Source: Phaeovulum sp. (GTDB taxonomy: Bacteria > Pseudomonadota > Alphaproteobacteria > Rhodobacterales > Rhodobacteraceae). Taken from it: DNA of 33,629 bases. Position numbers and translations under genes: made by a program. The notes under the pieces were generated by a model. The model did not search any database. It saw only the letters and a program-made list of their open reading frames with translations, and was not told the origin of the DNA. Location of the stretch: NCBI RefSeq assembly GCF_030684035.1, contig NZ_JAUXPI010000005.1, positions 1 through 33,629 on the forward strand. Direction: 5' to 3'. Every line of letters starts with the position of its first letter. The stretch's first letter is position 1. Below are positions 17,886-26,318 of this stretch, piece after piece.

Positions 17886-19690
17886 TGTTTCAATCGTTTG
17901 CCGCAGAATCTTCAACTGAAACCGGGGCCGTCCGGCTGGCCGCGCTGCGCGCGCTCATGGCCATTGAAGGGCTTGCGGCCTACATCGTGCCGCAGACGGA
18001 TGCGCATCAGGGCGAATACCTCGCGCCGCGCGACGCGCGGCTGGCATGGTTGACCGGGTTCACCGGCTCCGCGGGTTTCGCGATTGTCCTAGCCAGAAAA
18101 GCGGGCGTCTTCGTTGACGGGCGCTACCGGGTGCAGGTGCGCACCGAGGTTGATACGGCGGCCTTCACCCCGGTGCATTGGCCCGAGACCAAACCCGCCG
18201 ACTGGCTCGCCGAGCATGTGCCAAACGGCGGGCGGGTCGGTTTCGACCCCTGGCTGCACAGCCAGAAGCAGATTGCCGAGCTTGAGGCGGCACTTGAAGG
18301 CCACGGCCTCGTGCTCTGGCCGACACGAAACCTGGTCGATGCGATCTGGGCGGATCAGCCGGGCACCGTGCTTGCACCCGCAAGCATCCACCCCATCGAA
18401 TACGCGGGCGAAGCCAGCAGCGCCAAGCGGGCGCGGCTGGCTGAGGCATTGCGCGGTGCCGGTCACAAGGCCGCGGTGCTGACGCTGACCGATTCCATCG
18501 CCTGGCTTCTGAACATCCGGGGTGCCGATATCGCCCATAACCCGGTGGTGCAGGCCTTTGCGGTGCTGCACGACACCGGGCAATTGACCCTGTTCGCCGC
18601 CGCCGCCAAGTTCAGCCCGGACGTGCTGGAGCATTTCGGCCCCGAGGTGCGGCTGCGCCCCTTTGCCGCCTTTGCCCCGGCGCTGCGTGGCCTGATCGGG
18701 CCGGTGCGGGTCGATCCGGCCTCGGTGCCGCGGCGGGTGGTGCTGGAGTTTGACGAGGCGGGGGTCGAGGTTGCCTTTGCCGATGATCCCTGCATTCTGC
18801 CCAAGGCCTGCAAGAACCCTGTCGAGCTTGCCGGTGCGCGCGCGGCGCATCGGCGCGACGGCGCGGCGATGGTGGAGTTTCTGGCCTGGCTTGACGCCGA
18901 AGCACCCAAAGGTGGCCTGACCGAGATCGAGGTGGTGCGTCGGCTTGAGGGCCTCCGCGCCGCCACCAATGCGCTGCGCGAAATTGCCTTTGACACCATC
19001 TGCGGTGCCGGGGCGAATGGTGCCATCGTGCATTACCGCGTCAGCGAGGCGAGCAATGCGCCGGTCGTTCCGGGCGAAATCCTGCTGGTCGATTCGGGTG
19101 GGCAATATGCCGACGGCACCACCGATATCACCCGCACCCTGCCGATAGGGCCGCCGCGCGAGGATGCCCGCGCCCCCTATACCCGCGTGCTGCAAGGCCT
19201 GATCGCGATGACCCGGGCGCGGTTTCCGCGCGGCGTGGCGGGGCGCGATATCGAGGCGCTGGCGCGCTTTCCGCTCTGGCTTGCCGGGCAGGATTATGAC
19301 CACGGCACCGGGCATGGGGTTGGTTCGTATCTGTGCGTGCATGAAGGCCCGGCGCGGCTTTCACGCCTGTCCGAGGTGCCGCTTCAGCCCGGAATGATCC
19401 TGTCGAACGAGCCGGGCTATTACCGCGAGGGGGCATTCGGCATTCGCATCGAAAACCTGATGGTGGTGGTCGAGGCCGCAGCACTTGAAGGTGCCGATGC
19501 CCGTGCCATGCTGGCGTTCGAAACGCTTACCCTTGTGCCGATCGACACAAGGCTGATCGTCGCGGAAATGTTGACCGGGCCCGAGCGTGACTGGCTGAAT
19601 GCCTATCATGCGCGGGTGCTGGCCGAGATCGGCCCGCGGGTCTCGCCCGAGGCGCTGCGCTGGCTTGTCGATGCTTGCGCCGCGATCTGA
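17885..19690 (+). CDS. pepP: Xaa-Pro aminopeptidase (aminopeptidase P, family M24B)
   Basis: 601 residues, the long three-domain form found in alphaproteobacteria and eukaryotic cytosol. It removes N-terminal residues next to proline. The dinuclear metal ligands can be placed: D403 and D414 (VDSGGQYADGTTDITR), H477 (GTGHGVG), E509 (SNEPGYY) and E523 (RIENL); their spacings match those of human XPNPEP1. The two N-terminal creatinase-like domains are complete (LTGFTGSAGFAIV, then LTDSIAWLLNIRGADI). A TTG at 17882 is in frame, but the ATG at 17885 forming TGATG with the cobT stop is preferred. The name pepP is used for the activity; it is not orthologous in length to E. coli PepP (441). Confidence 0.94.
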   Translation: MFQSFAAESSTETGAVRLAALRALMAIEGLAAYIVPQTDAHQGEYLAPRDARLAWLTGFTGSAGFAIVLARKAGVFVDGRYRVQVRTEVDTAAFTPVHWPETKPADWLAEHVPNGGRVGFDPWLHSQKQIAELEAALEGHGLVLWPTRNLVDAIWADQPGTVLAPASIHPIEYAGEASSAKRARLAEALRGAGHKAAVLTLTDSIAWLLNIRGADIAHNPVVQAFAVLHDTGQLTLFAAAAKFSPDVLEHFGPEVRLRPFAAFAPALRGLIGPVRVDPASVPRRVVLEFDEAGVEVAFADDPCILPKACKNPVELAGARAAHRRDGAAMVEFLAWLDAEAPKGGLTEIEVVRRLEGLRAATNALREIAFDTICGAGANGAIVHYRVSEASNAPVVPGEILLVDSGGQYADGTTDITRTLPIGPPREDARAPYTRVLQGLIAMTRARFPRGVAGRDIEALARFPLWLAGQDYDHGTGHGVGSYLCVHEGPARLSRLSEVPLQPGMILSNEPGYYREGAFGIRIENLMVVVEAAALEGADARAMLAFETLTLVPIDTRLIVAEMLTGPERDWLNAYHARVLAEIGPRVSPEALRWLVDACAAI

Positions 19691-19786
19691 CGCGAGGCGC
19701 GACAAAGCGCCGACGCGCACCGGGGCGGCTATCGCGGCGCGCCTTGTGCGCCTATATCGGCGCGGCGAATGCAGCGGGAGGCAATG

Positions 19787-21166
19787 ATGACCCCAGACGC
19801 AGTTTCTGCCCTTGCCGCGCTGCTCGGGCCGCGTTTCAGCCAGAACCGCGCCGAGCGCAATCAGCATGGCCTGTCTGAAACCTGGTTTGCAGCAACCCCG
19901 CCGGATGCGGTGGTCTGGCCCGAAACCACCGCCGAGGTTGCCGCGATCATGCAGATCTGCGCGGCGCATCGGCTGCCGGTCGTGGCCTACGGCGCGGGCA
20001 GCTCGCTTGAGGGGCATACGCTTGCGGTGGCGGGCGGCATCAGCCTTGACACGAGCCGGATGAACCGGGTGCTCGAGGTGCAGGCGGCCGACATGCAGGC
20101 GGTGGTGCAGCCCGGCGTCACGCGCGAGGCGCTCAACACCGAATTGCGCGCGACCGGCCTTTTCTTTCCGGTCGATCCGGGTGCCAATGCCAGCCTTGGC
20201 GGCATGGCGGCAACCCGCGCTTCGGGAACCACCACGGTGCGCTACGGCTCGATGCGCGCCAATGTGCTGGCGCTGGAGGTGGCGCTTGCCGACGGGCGGG
20301 TGATCCGCACCGGTTCGCGCGCCGCGAAGTCTTCGGCGGGCTATGATCTTACCGCGCTGATGCTGGGGTCCGAAGGCACACTTGGGATCATCACCGAGTT
20401 GACCCTGCGCCTGCATGGCCAGCCGGAGGCGGTTTCCGCGGCGGTCTGCGCCTTTGAAAGCCTGCAAGCGGCGGTGGAAACCGTGATGGCGACGATCCAG
20501 TTGGGCATCGGCATGGCCCGGATCGAGTTTGTCGATGCGGATGTGGTGCGCGCCTTCAACCTTTATGCGGGCAGCCAGATGCCCGAAAAGCCGCATCTGC
20601 TGGTCGAGTTTCACGGCTCACCCGCCGCCGTGGCGGAAGAGGCGCGGCGGTTTGGCGAGGTGGTGGCGGAAATGGGCGGGGCCGATTTCAACTGGGCGAC
20701 CACCGCCGAGGCGCGCGGCAAGCTGTGGAAAATGCGCCACGCCGCCTATCCGGCCTGCCTCGCGTCGCGCCCCGGCTCGATCGGGCTTGTCACCGATATC
20801 TGCGTGCCGATTTCGCGGCTTTCCGAAGCGGTGGAACAGACCCGCGACGATATTGCCGCCGAGGGGCTTTCGGGGCCAATTCTCGGCCATGTCGGGGACG
20901 GCAATTTTCATGCGGTTCTGCTTTTGCAGAAAGACAATGCCGATGAACTGGCGCGCGCCAAGCGGGTTGCCGCGCGCATGGCAAAACTGGCGCTGGCGCT
21001 TGGCGGCACGGTGACGGGCGAACATGGCATCGGCATTGGCAAGCGCGGCTATATGGAGGCAGAGCACGGGCAGGGCTGGCAGGTGATGGGGGCGATCAAG
21101 GCGGCGCTTGACCCCTTGGGCATTCTCAACCCCGGCAAGGTCGTGCCGGACCGGACCCAGCCATGA
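19787..21166 (+). CDS. FAD-linked D-lactate dehydrogenase / glycolate oxidase GlcD-like protein
   Basis: 459 residues from the ATG at 19787, which has GGGAGG 5 bp upstream; ATGs at 19769 and 19784 are too close to or ahead of it. The N-terminal PCMH-type FAD domain shows PVVAYGAGSSLEGHTLAVAG, DPGANASLGGMAATRASGTT and RYGSMRANVLALEV. The C-terminal FAD-oxidase domain shows GHVGDGNFH and GEHGIGIGKRGYM, which include the metal/substrate histidines of D-2-hydroxyacid dehydrogenases. It is most like cytochrome-dependent D-lactate dehydrogenase; glycolate or another D-2-hydroxyacid is possible. It is one chain, without glcE or glcF beside it. The next gene starts within its stop codon (ATGA). Confidence 0.88.
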   Translation: MTPDAVSALAALLGPRFSQNRAERNQHGLSETWFAATPPDAVVWPETTAEVAAIMQICAAHRLPVVAYGAGSSLEGHTLAVAGGISLDTSRMNRVLEVQAADMQAVVQPGVTREALNTELRATGLFFPVDPGANASLGGMAATRASGTTTVRYGSMRANVLALEVALADGRVIRTGSRAAKSSAGYDLTALMLGSEGTLGIITELTLRLHGQPEAVSAAVCAFESLQAAVETVMATIQLGIGMARIEFVDADVVRAFNLYAGSQMPEKPHLLVEFHGSPAAVAEEARRFGEVVAEMGGADFNWATTAEARGKLWKMRHAAYPACLASRPGSIGLVTDICVPISRLSEAVEQTRDDIAAEGLSGPILGHVGDGNFHAVLLLQKDNADELARAKRVAARMAKLALALGGTVTGEHGIGIGKRGYMEAEHGQGWQVMGAIKAALDPLGILNPGKVVPDRTQP

Positions 21167-21552
21167 GTCTTGCCGCCCCCGCCGATCTTGCGCGCGCGTT
21201 TTCCGCTGCCTGGGCGGCGCGCGACGCGGGCGCGATTGCCGCCCTCTTTGCCGAGGATGCCGATTTTCTCAGCCTTACGGGAGGCGCGGCCGAGGGAAGG
21301 GCGGTGATAGCCGATCTCTTCGCCGCCGAGTTTGCCGGAACCTTCGCCAGGGCGCGGCTGGTAACGGGCCGCAGCAAGCTGCGCCCGCTCGGGCCGCATG
21401 CGGCGGTGGTGCTGCAACGCTTCGTGCTTTCGGGGCTGGTGCACGCGGACGGCACCGATGCAGGCAGGCTTGGCGCGGTGCTGATGGCAACGCTCAGCCC
21501 TGATGCGCAGGGCTGGCAGGTGGTTGCGGCGCAATTCGTGGCCGAAGCCTGA
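21163..21552 (+). CDS. Small SnoaL-like (SgcJ/EcaC-type, DUF4440) protein
   Basis: 129 residues. The NTF2-like cone fold is suggested by LARAFSAAWAARDAGAIAALFAEDADFLSLTGG followed by an RGRAVIADLF-like helix (EGRAVIADLFAAEFA) and the terminal QGWQVVAAQF strand; these are the standard landmarks of the SgcJ/EcaC group. The start ATG at 21163 overlaps the stop of the FAD dehydrogenase gene as ATGA, so the two are almost certainly co-translated. Family members are enzymes or ligand binders of mostly unknown role; a function linked to the dehydrogenase is inference from coupling alone. Confidence 0.8.
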   Translation: MSLAAPADLARAFSAAWAARDAGAIAALFAEDADFLSLTGGAAEGRAVIADLFAAEFAGTFARARLVTGRSKLRPLGPHAAVVLQRFVLSGLVHADGTDAGRLGAVLMATLSPDAQGWQVVAAQFVAEA

Positions 21553-21571
21553 CCGGGTGCCGCGCAGGGCG

Positions 21572-22510
21572 TCAAAGCCGCCCGATGCGCCCGGTCAAAA
21601 GCGCAAAGAACCCCGCCGCATCGACCTCGCGCATGAACATCGCATTTGGCGCGCGCGGCGTGACGCGCCACCAGTCGGCCACGGTCATGCCTCGGGTCAG
21701 CGGGCTGAGCGTTTCGATTTCCACGTTGATGTGCCGGCCCTTGAAAAGCCCGGGCGCAAGCAGATAGGCAATCACGCAGGGGTCATGCAACGGTGCACCA
21801 TCAGAGCCGTATTTGGCCATGTCGAAGCGCTCGAAGAAATCGGTCCAGCTTGCCACCGCATGCCCGACCGGGGTGCCAAGCGCGCGCAAGCCTTCAATGC
21901 GGGCCCGCGTGGTCAGCACCTGATGCGTGACATCAAGCGGCATCACCACCAGCGGCACACCGGATCTGAAAACGATGTCGGCTGCTTCCGGGTCAACGTA
22001 GATGTTGAATTCGGCGGCGGGCGTGGTGTTGCCGCCTTCAAAGCAGCCGCCCCCCATCAGCACGATCTCGACCACCCGCGGCACAATCTCGGGGGCGCGG
22101 CGAAAGGCGGTGGCAATATTGGTCAGCGGCCCGAGCGCGCAGAGGGTGACCGCGCCTTCGGGCAGCCCGCGCAGGGTTTCGATGATGAAATCGACCGCGT
22201 GGACGGGTTGCAGCGGCATGGTCGGCTCGGGCAGCTCGATTCCGTCAAGTCCGCTTTTGCCGTGCACATATTCGGCGGTGACAAGATCGCGCGAAAGCGG
22301 CCGCTCGCAGCCCGCGAACACCGCCACTGCGGCGCGCCCGGCAAGTTCGCAAACCACCCGGGCGTTGCGCGAGGTCAGCGGCAGCGGCACGTTGCCGGCG
22401 ACGCAGGTGATGCCCAGCAGCTCCAGTTCGGGGCTGGCCAGCGCGAGCAATATCGCCACGGCGTCATCCTGGCCGGGGTCGGTGTCGATGATGATCTTGC
22501 GCGGGGTCAT
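21572..22510 (-). CDS. Inosine-uridine-type nucleoside hydrolase
   Basis: 312 residues from the ATG at 22510 (AGGAGAGG upstream). The calcium-binding signature DTDPGQDDA is at residues 9-17, followed by LGITCVAGNVPL, TLCALGPLTNIATA, VLMGGGCFEGGNTTPAAEFN and a late LHDPCVIAYLL with the catalytic-type histidine. These are the full set for the IU-nucleoside hydrolase family, which cleaves the N-glycosidic bond of ribonucleosides for base salvage. Substrate preference cannot be told. It converges on the SnoaL-like gene with 19 bp between stops. It follows the iron-binding protein gene on the same strand, 146 bp away with a hairpin between. Confidence 0.93.
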   Translation of the reverse strand: MTPRKIIIDTDPGQDDAVAILLALASPELELLGITCVAGNVPLPLTSRNARVVCELAGRAAVAVFAGCERPLSRDLVTAEYVHGKSGLDGIELPEPTMPLQPVHAVDFIIETLRGLPEGAVTLCALGPLTNIATAFRRAPEIVPRVVEIVLMGGGCFEGGNTTPAAEFNIYVDPEAADIVFRSGVPLVVMPLDVTHQVLTTRARIEGLRALGTPVGHAVASWTDFFERFDMAKYGSDGAPLHDPCVIAYLLAPGLFKGRHINVEIETLSPLTRGMTVADWWRVTPRAPNAMFMREVDAAGFFALLTGRIGRL

Positions 22511-22620
22511 GGCCTCTCCTCGGTTCGGATGCGGCAGAAGGTGCCGTGGCGGCGCGGCAATGTCCACACCGCCGTTTCGCACCTGCGCCTGACCAGACCG
22601 CACCCCGCGCAGACCGAGGC

Positions 22621-22644
22621 GGCGGTGCCCGTTGCACCACCGCC
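22621..22644 (-). terminator. Possible terminator after the iron-binding protein gene
   Basis: GGCGGTG (22621-22627) pairs with CACCGCC (22638-22644), loop of 10, located 12 bp beyond the stop at 22657. There is no T-run on the minus strand. Confidence 0.4.
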
Positions 22645-22656
22645 CTGCCGCGGCGA

Positions 22657-23661
22657 TCAGCCGTCGAAGTTGACTTCCTGGATCAGTTTCAGCGCCGCCG
22701 GGCGCAGCCGCGCCACGTCGATCAGCCCCAGCGTATCGGGGGTGAAATCGCCCCAGCTTGCCACCAGATCCGATCGCGCGACACCGGGCTTGACCGGAAA
22801 CTCGTGGTTGGTTTCGGCATAGATCGCCTGTGCGGCATCCGAGGCGAGAAACTCCATCAGCTTCAGCGCGGCATCATGGTTTGGTGCCGCATTCGTCATC
22901 GCCATGCCCGAAACGTTCATATGCGTGCCACCGTTTTCAAATACCGGGAACACGAGGCGCACCGCCTCGGCCCAGGCAATCTGTTCGGGGTCGGCGAGCA
23001 TCTGGCCCATGTAGTAGGTGTTGCCAAGGCTGATGTCGCATTGCCCCGCCCAGATCGCCTTGACCTGATCGCGGTCGCCGCCCTCGGGCTTGCGCGCAAG
23101 GTTGGATTTCAGCGCCGCAAGCCAGTCGCGCGTCGCCGCCTCGCCGTGATGCGCGAGGTAAGCCGCAGCCAGCGCCACGTTATAGTCGCTGCTGCCCTGA
23201 CGGGTGCAGATGCGGCCCTTCCATTTCGGGTCGGCAAGGTCTTCGTAAGTGGTCACATCGCCCTCGGCCACCCGGTCGCGCGCGGCATAGATGATGCGGG
23301 CGCGGCTGGTCAGGCCGAACCAGTGGCCCGCAGGGTCGCGGAACTCGGCCGGAATCGCGGCGTCGAGCGCAGGCGAGGCGACAGCCTGCGTGACCCCCGC
23401 ATCGACCACCTGCATGAGCCGCGCAATATCGACCGTCATCACCAGATCGGCGGGGCTGCGGCGGCCTTCGGCTACCAGCCGCTCGACCATGCCCGAGCCG
23501 ACAAAGGCAACGTTCACCGCAATGCCTGTTTCAGCGGTGAAGGCGTCAAACAGCGGCTGCACCAGTTCCGGCTGGCGATGCGAATAGATGTTGACCTCAT
23601 CCGCGAGCGCGGGAAAGGCGGCGAGAAGCGATGTGGCAAGAAGCGTGAAACGCAAGGACAT
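22657..23661 (-). CDS. Periplasmic Fe(3+)-binding protein of an ABC transporter (FbpA/FutA type), orphan
   Basis: 334 residues. The first 20 (SLRFTLLATSLLAAFPALA, cut before D21) form a Sec signal peptide. The mature protein begins DEVNIYSHRQPELVQPLFDAF, the Y-S-x-R start of class II ferric-binding proteins, and contains the paired iron-ligand tyrosines in SLGNTYYMGQML. Other family landmarks are VGSGMVERLVAEG, DLVMTVDIARLMQ and FENGGTHMNVSGMAMT. It should bind ferric iron in the periplasm and hand it to an FbpB-FbpC transporter. No permease or ATPase gene of that type lies in the window; the adjacent ABC gene is of the soluble ABC-F kind. The upstream region carries a strong promoter with an embedded operator (23695-23723). 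Confidence 0.92.
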   Translation of the reverse strand: MSLRFTLLATSLLAAFPALADEVNIYSHRQPELVQPLFDAFTAETGIAVNVAFVGSGMVERLVAEGRRSPADLVMTVDIARLMQVVDAGVTQAVASPALDAAIPAEFRDPAGHWFGLTSRARIIYAARDRVAEGDVTTYEDLADPKWKGRICTRQGSSDYNVALAAAYLAHHGEAATRDWLAALKSNLARKPEGGDRDQVKAIWAGQCDISLGNTYYMGQMLADPEQIAWAEAVRLVFPVFENGGTHMNVSGMAMTNAAPNHDAALKLMEFLASDAAQAIYAETNHEFPVKPGVARSDLVASWGDFTPDTLGLIDVARLRPAALKLIQEVNFDG

Positions 23662-23694
23662 CGGCTGTGCTCCGCAGGGTTGAATACTGCCGCC

Positions 23695-23723
23695 TATAAA
23701 CCTGATTAAAATACTCAGGTCAA
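23695..23723 (-). promoter_or_regulatory. Promoter with embedded palindrome, probable iron-responsive operator
   Basis: Minus strand: -35 TTGACC (23723-23718), 17-bp spacer, -10 TTTATA (23700-23695), predicted start near 23688, 27 nt before the ATG at 23661. A perfect palindrome ACCTGA-N9-TCAGGT (23700-23720) fills the spacer and touches both hexamers, so a bound protein would block polymerase. It fits the TGA-N9-TCA form that I recall for the RirA (IRO-box) class of iron-responsive sites in alphaproteobacteria. Regulation by iron through RirA or a related Rrf2 regulator is inference from site shape plus the iron-binding product. Confidence 0.65.
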
Positions 23724-23739
23724 TACCCGATAGAATAGA

Positions 23740-25596
23740 TCAACTATTATCCGCCCGCAGTGCCGCGTCGAGCGCCTCATGCGCTGCAAGCCACAGCTCT
23801 TCGGCGCGCGCCAGCCCGTCAACCGCCTCGACGCGCTTCATCGTCCACTTGTGCAACTCCTTGCCCATATGCGGCGCGTAAAGCGCCTGCTCGCCAAGCT
23901 TGGCATCAAGCTTTTTCAGCATCTCCTCGATCTTCGCCACCCGCTCTTCGCACTTGCGCAGGTCGGATCGGAGCGCCAGAACCCTGTCGCGCGGGGTCTT
24001 CTGGGCTTTTTGCACCCGCGCCGGGGCGGCGGTTTCCTCGCCCGCCAGCAACTCGCGCCGATAGGCTTCAAGATCATTGAGGTAGGGCACCACATGGCCG
24101 CCCTTGACCAGCCAGAGCCGGTCCGCAACGAGGCTGAGCAGGTGCATGTCGTGCGAAATCAGAATCACCGCGCCGGTATAATCGTTCAGCGCCTCGACCA
24201 GCGCTTCACGGCTTTCCATGTCGAGGTGGTTGGTGGGTTCGTCGAGGATCAGAAGATGCGGCGCGGTGGTGGTTGCCAGCATCAGCGACAGCCGCGCCTT
24301 CTGCCCGCCCGAAAGCTGGCCGACCACGGTATCTGCCTGATCGGCGAGCAGGCCGAACCCCGCCAGCCGGGCGCGCAGGCGCGGTTGCATTTCGGCCGGA
24401 TACACCCGCTGGATGTGCTGCAACGGGGTTTCATCAAGGTAAAGCTCATCGACCTGATGCTGGGCGAAATAGCCGATCCGCAATTTGCCTGACCGCGTGA
24501 GCTTGCCCAACTGCGCCGGCAGTTTGCCCGCCAACAGCTTTGCCAGCGTCGATTTTCCCTCGCCATTGCGGCCAAGAAGCGCGATCCGGTCATCCTGATC
24601 GATCCGCAGGCTGAGGTGCTTGAGCACCGGTGGCCCGCCATAGCCCACCGCCACCTCGTCCAGCGCAAGGATGGGGGGCGAAAGCTGCTCGGGCACCGGA
24701 AAGCTGAAAACCTGCTTCGCGGCTTCCTCGGGGGCGGTTATGACCTCCATCTTTTCCAGCATCTTGACCCGGCTTTGCGCCTGCACCGCCTTGCTGGCCT
24801 TGGCCTTGAAGCGATCGACGAAGCTTTGCAGATGCGCGCGCCGCGCCTCCTGCTTTTTCGCCTCTGCCGCCTGCACGGCGCGCTGTTCGGCGCGGGCGCG
24901 GGCAAACTGGTCGTAGGGGCCGCTCCAGAGCGTCAGCTTGCGGTTTTCAAGGTGCAGAATTGCCCCTACCGCGCGGTTGAGCAGGCCCCGGTCGTGGCTG
25001 ATGATGATGACCGTATGCGGATATTTCGCCAGATAGCTTTCCAGCCAGAGCGCGCCTTCAAGGTCGAGGTAGTTGGTAGGTTCGTCGAGCAAGAGCACAT
25101 CGGGCTGGGCGAAAAGAACCCCGGCAAGCGCCACCCGCATGCGCCAGCCGCCCGAGAAATCGGAACAGGGGCGCAACTGCGCCTCGGCATCGAACCCAAG
25201 CCCGCGCAGGATTGCGCTGGCGCGGCCCTCGGCGGACCAGGCATCGATATCGGCAAGCCGGTGCTGGATGTCGGCAATCCGGTGCGCATCGGTCGCATGC
25301 TCGGCCTCGGCCATCAGTTCGGCGCGTTCGGTATCGGCTTCCAGCACGGTATCAAGCAGCGAGGTTGCCGAGGAAGGCACCTCTTGCGCAACCCCGCCGA
25401 TGCGCGCCCGCGACGGCAGGCTGATAGCCCCGCCCTCAAGCGCCAGCTCGCCCCGGATCAGCCGGAAGAGCGTGGTCTTGCCGGCACCGTTCTTGCCCAC
25501 AAGCCCCACCTTGTGGCCATCAGGGATGCTCGCAGAGGCAGCTTCGAAAAGCGGGCGGCCCTGCACGGAATAGGTGATGTCGGATATTTTCAGCAT
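23740..25596 (-). CDS. ABC-F family ATPase (YheS/Uup-like)
   Basis: 618 residues from the ATG at 25596 (GGGGCGG upstream); the frame extends to 25656 without similarity. Two nucleotide-binding domains lie on one chain with no membrane segments. Domain 1: Walker [10 protein letters not shown] (34-42), signature SGGWRMR, Walker B LLLDEPTN. Domain 2: Walker [10 protein letters not shown] (342-350), signature SGGQKAR, Walker [12 protein letters not shown]. Between them is the ABC-F linker, rich in Arg/Lys/Gln ([20 protein letters not shown]), and a C-terminal coiled coil follows (about 545-618). ABC-F proteins act on ribosomes. It is not a transport partner of the neighbouring iron-binding protein. 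The stop lies 17 bp before the operator of that gene. Confidence 0.94.
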   Translation of the reverse strand: MLKISDITYSVQGRPLFEAASASIPDGHKVGLVGKNGAGKTTLFRLIRGELALEGGAISLPSRARIGGVAQEVPSSATSLLDTVLEADTERAELMAEAEHATDAHRIADIQHRLADIDAWSAEGRASAILRGLGFDAEAQLRPCSDFSGGWRMRVALAGVLFAQPDVLLLDEPTNYLDLEGALWLESYLAKYPHTVIIISHDRGLLNRAVGAILHLENRKLTLWSGPYDQFARARAEQRAVQAAEAKKQEARRAHLQSFVDRFKAKASKAVQAQSRVKMLEKMEVITAPEEAAKQVFSFPVPEQLSPPILALDEVAVGYGGPPVLKHLSLRIDQDDRIALLGRNGEGKSTLAKLLAGKLPAQLGKLTRSGKLRIGYFAQHQVDELYLDETPLQHIQRVYPAEMQPRLRARLAGFGLLADQADTVVGQLSGGQKARLSLMLATTTAPHLLILDEPTNHLDMESREALVEALNDYTGAVILISHDMHLLSLVADRLWLVKGGHVVPYLNDLEAYRRELLAGEETAAPARVQKAQKTPRDRVLALRSDLRKCEERVAKIEEMLKKLDAKLGEQALYAPHMGKELHKWTMKRVEAVDGLARAEELWLAAHEALDAALRADNS

Positions 25597-25733
25597 ATCC
25601 GCCCCATGCCCGAACCCCGCGCCCGCGTCAACCGCTGGCCCGCGCGGGGTTTTCAATGGCAGCGCCCCATGCTAGGGGGCGCCGTCTGGCGAGGGCAGGG
25701 GCCCTTTGCCGTATCAGGGGAAAAGGTGCCATC

Positions 25734-26156
25734 ATGGCCATCGAACGCACGCTTTCAATCATCAAGCCCGACGCAACGCGGCGCAATCTTACCGGCAAGA
25801 TCAACGCGAAGTTCGAGGAGGCGGGCCTGCGCATCATCGCGCAAAAGCGCATCCGGCTGAGCCTTGAGCAGGCGGGCAAGTTTTACGAAGTGCACGCGGC
25901 GCGGCCCTTTTATGGTGAGCTGTGTGAATTCATGGCGTCCGAGCCGGTGGTTGTGCAGGTGCTCGAGGGCGAAGGCGCCGTGCTGAAGAACCGCGAGGTG
26001 ATGGGTGCAACCAACCCGGCCAATGCGGCCGAAGGCACCATCCGCAAGGAATATGCGCTGTCGATGGGCGAGAACTCGGTGCATGGCTCGGATGCGCCGG
26101 AAACCGCGGCGGTCGAGATCGCGTTTTTCTTCTCCGGTCTCGAACTGGTCGGCTGA
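25734..26156 (+). CDS. ndk: Nucleoside diphosphate kinase
   Basis: 140 residues, normal length. It exchanges the gamma-phosphate between nucleoside di- and triphosphates through a phospho-histidine, visible as H117 in [21 protein letters not shown] and [19 protein letters not shown] are the other family signatures. The ATG at 25734 has AGGGGAAAAGG upstream. Between the divergent ABC-F start and this gene lies a 7-bp hairpin (GCGCCCC 25662-25668, GGGGCGC 25676-25682) in the presumed leader. A strong terminator follows at 26181-26209. Confidence 0.98.
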   Translation: MAIERTLSIIKPDATRRNLTGKINAKFEEAGLRIIAQKRIRLSLEQAGKFYEVHAARPFYGELCEFMASEPVVVQVLEGEGAVLKNREVMGATNPANAAEGTIRKEYALSMGENSVHGSDAPETAAVEIAFFFSGLELVG

Positions 26157-26180
26157 ACCGGCCTGAAAGCGGGTTGCATG

Positions 26181-26209
26181 GAAAGGCCGCTCGCAGGAGC
26201 GGCCTTTTC
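26181..26209 (+). terminator. Intrinsic terminator after ndk
   Basis: Stem AAGGCCGCTC (26183-26192), loop GCAG, GAGCGGCCTT (26197-26206), followed by TTTTC. Ten perfect pairs, small loop and a T-run 24 bp past the ndk stop make this the clearest terminator in the window. Confidence 0.9.
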
Positions 26210-26318
26210 GCATCCGGTCACGCGCGCAGCGCTGGCCGCCCCGGCGCTTCGCCACCGCCGCTTGCCCGGCCCTTCCGATTTGCCGCCCGCGCCCTATCTT
26301 GAACGACAGGGAGAGATC

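Noticed and set aside
23740-25596. ABC-F ATPase as the ATPase of the neighbouring iron-binding protein
   Set aside because: Two nucleotide-binding domains on one soluble chain with the ABC-F linker and C-terminal coiled coil; iron transporter ATPases are single-domain and come with a permease, which is absent.
25662-25682. Dyad GCGCCCC/GGGGCGC ahead of ndk as an operator
   Set aside because: Could equally be random in this base composition; no promoter hexamers are placed around it, so only mentioned in the ndk entry.
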